Below are positions 5,250 to 5,649 of a stretch of 5,649 nt of DNA, piece by piece. Below the pieces are notes generated by a model. The model was not told the DNA's origin, searched no databases, and saw nothing but the letters and a program-made list of their open reading frames with translations. A program made the position numbers and the translations under genes. This DNA is from Acetobacteraceae bacterium (lineage in GTDB: Bacteria; Pseudomonadota; Alphaproteobacteria; Acetobacterales; Acetobacteraceae): positions 11,593 through 17,241 of the forward strand of contig PLSZ01000267.1 in the NCBI GenBank assembly GCA_003164305.1, in the 5' to 3' direction. How positions within the stretch are numbered: position 1 is the stretch's first letter; every line of letters starts with the position of its first letter.

Positions 5250-5649
5250 GACGCCAAAGCCCAGCACGCGGCGCGCGCGTTTGGGGCGGTGGTGGTCATC
5301 GGTGGTTCTTTTTCGTGGCACATATCGCGGACGAGAGCGCAGCGCGGATTGAAACGGCAGCCCGCGGGCATCGCGAGCGGCGGCGGCACGGTGCCTTCGA
5401 TCGTGCGCAAGCGATGCTCGCGGGTTTCCAGAGAGGGAACGGAGCGCAGCAGGCCTTGCGTGTAGGGATGTCGAGGGTGCGCGAAGAGTGTGCGAACCGG
5501 CGCATGTTCCACGATCTTGCCGGCGTACATCACCGCGACCTCATCCACCAGATCGGCGATCACGCCAAGATCGTGCGTGATCAGAATGACCGCGAGTCCC
5601 AGTTCGCCGCGCAGTTTACGCAACATGTCGAGGATCTGCGCCTGGATCG
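5246..5649 (-). CDS. Dipeptide/oligopeptide-type ABC transporter ATP-binding protein (DppD/OppD class), C-terminal part
   Basis: The gene runs off the right edge. The last 133 residues are visible, and the frame is open to the window end, so the ATG at 5626 is internal. The fragment begins IQAQILDML, which follows Walker B and the D-loop in this family. Next come the H-loop [12 protein letters not shown] and the family strand [14 protein letters not shown]. After these come [14 protein letters not shown] and the oligo_HPY cysteine segment [15 protein letters not shown] with a fourth cysteine in [10 protein letters not shown]. Walker A, Q-loop and signature are expected outside the window. In dpp/opp operons this ATPase precedes the DppF/OppF partner, as seen here, and forms a heterodimer with it. 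The stop TGA (5246-5248) overlaps the ATGATG of the next gene. In characterised relatives such cysteines can bind an iron-sulfur cluster; whether this one does is not shown. Confidence 0.93.
   Translation of the reverse strand, partial: IQAQILDMLRKLRGELGLAVILITHDLGVIADLVDEVAVMYAGKIVEHAPVRTLFAHPRHPYTQGLLRSVPSLETREHRLRTIEGTVPPPLAMPAGCRFNPRCALVRDMCHEKEPPMTTTAPNARAACWALAS

Noticed and set aside
5250..5321. A 24-codon N-terminal extension of the DppF-like protein
   Set aside because: It overlaps the end of the DppD-like gene and is a basic, non-family sequence; the ATGATG overlapping the previous stop is a far better start.

Overview
The window is GC-rich DNA (roughly 60% or more by eye). Its coding density is high, with short or overlapping gene junctions. 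The style (GC-rich codons, dpp/opp-type ABC genes next to an acyl-CoA-dehydrogenase-like flavoprotein, an FkbM methyltransferase beside glycosyltransferases) fits a free-living Alphaproteobacterium, possibly Rhodospirillales/Acetobacteraceae. That placement is inference only. There is no rRNA, tRNA, CRISPR array, insertion sequence or phage gene, and no gene-free stretch longer than about 55 bases.

Left part (1-2555), glycan or surface-polysaccharide genes. A family 2 glycosyltransferase enters from the left edge with its N-terminus outside the window. Four bases after its stop comes a complete 426-residue GT-B, family 4 glycosyltransferase on the same strand, so the two are probably co-transcribed. 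A FkbM-type SAM-dependent methyltransferase lies on the opposite strand. Its 3' end overlaps the 3' end of the family 4 gene by 17 bp, tail to tail. The three products would plausibly transfer sugars and O-methylate a glycan.

Right part (2590-5649), a minus-strand operon for uptake and oxidation of an organic compound. In transcription order it holds: the end of a DppD/OppD-type ABC ATPase (cut by the right edge), a complete DppF/OppF-type ATPase (start and stop codons overlap), an acyl-CoA-dehydrogenase-fold flavoprotein resembling flavin-dependent monooxygenases, and a small cytosolic GlcG/HbpS-like (DUF336) protein. Permease and binding-protein genes would be expected beyond the right edge. 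The cargo cannot be told from this sequence. Only 34 bases separate the HbpS-like gene from fkbM on the same strand, with no clear terminator between them, so operon transcripts could run into fkbM and then antisense to the family 4 glycosyltransferase.

Structure not explained by the genes is modest: a 19-bp palindrome over the dppF-like stop codon, an 11-bp-stem inverted repeat in the 5' part of fkbM, a hairpin plus a 12-bp palindrome at the HbpS/fkbM junction, and a local AT-rich dip in fkbM. I see no strong sign of an entirely new system. The most worthwhile lead is the transporter/flavoprotein/HbpS-like operon, whose substrate is unknown.
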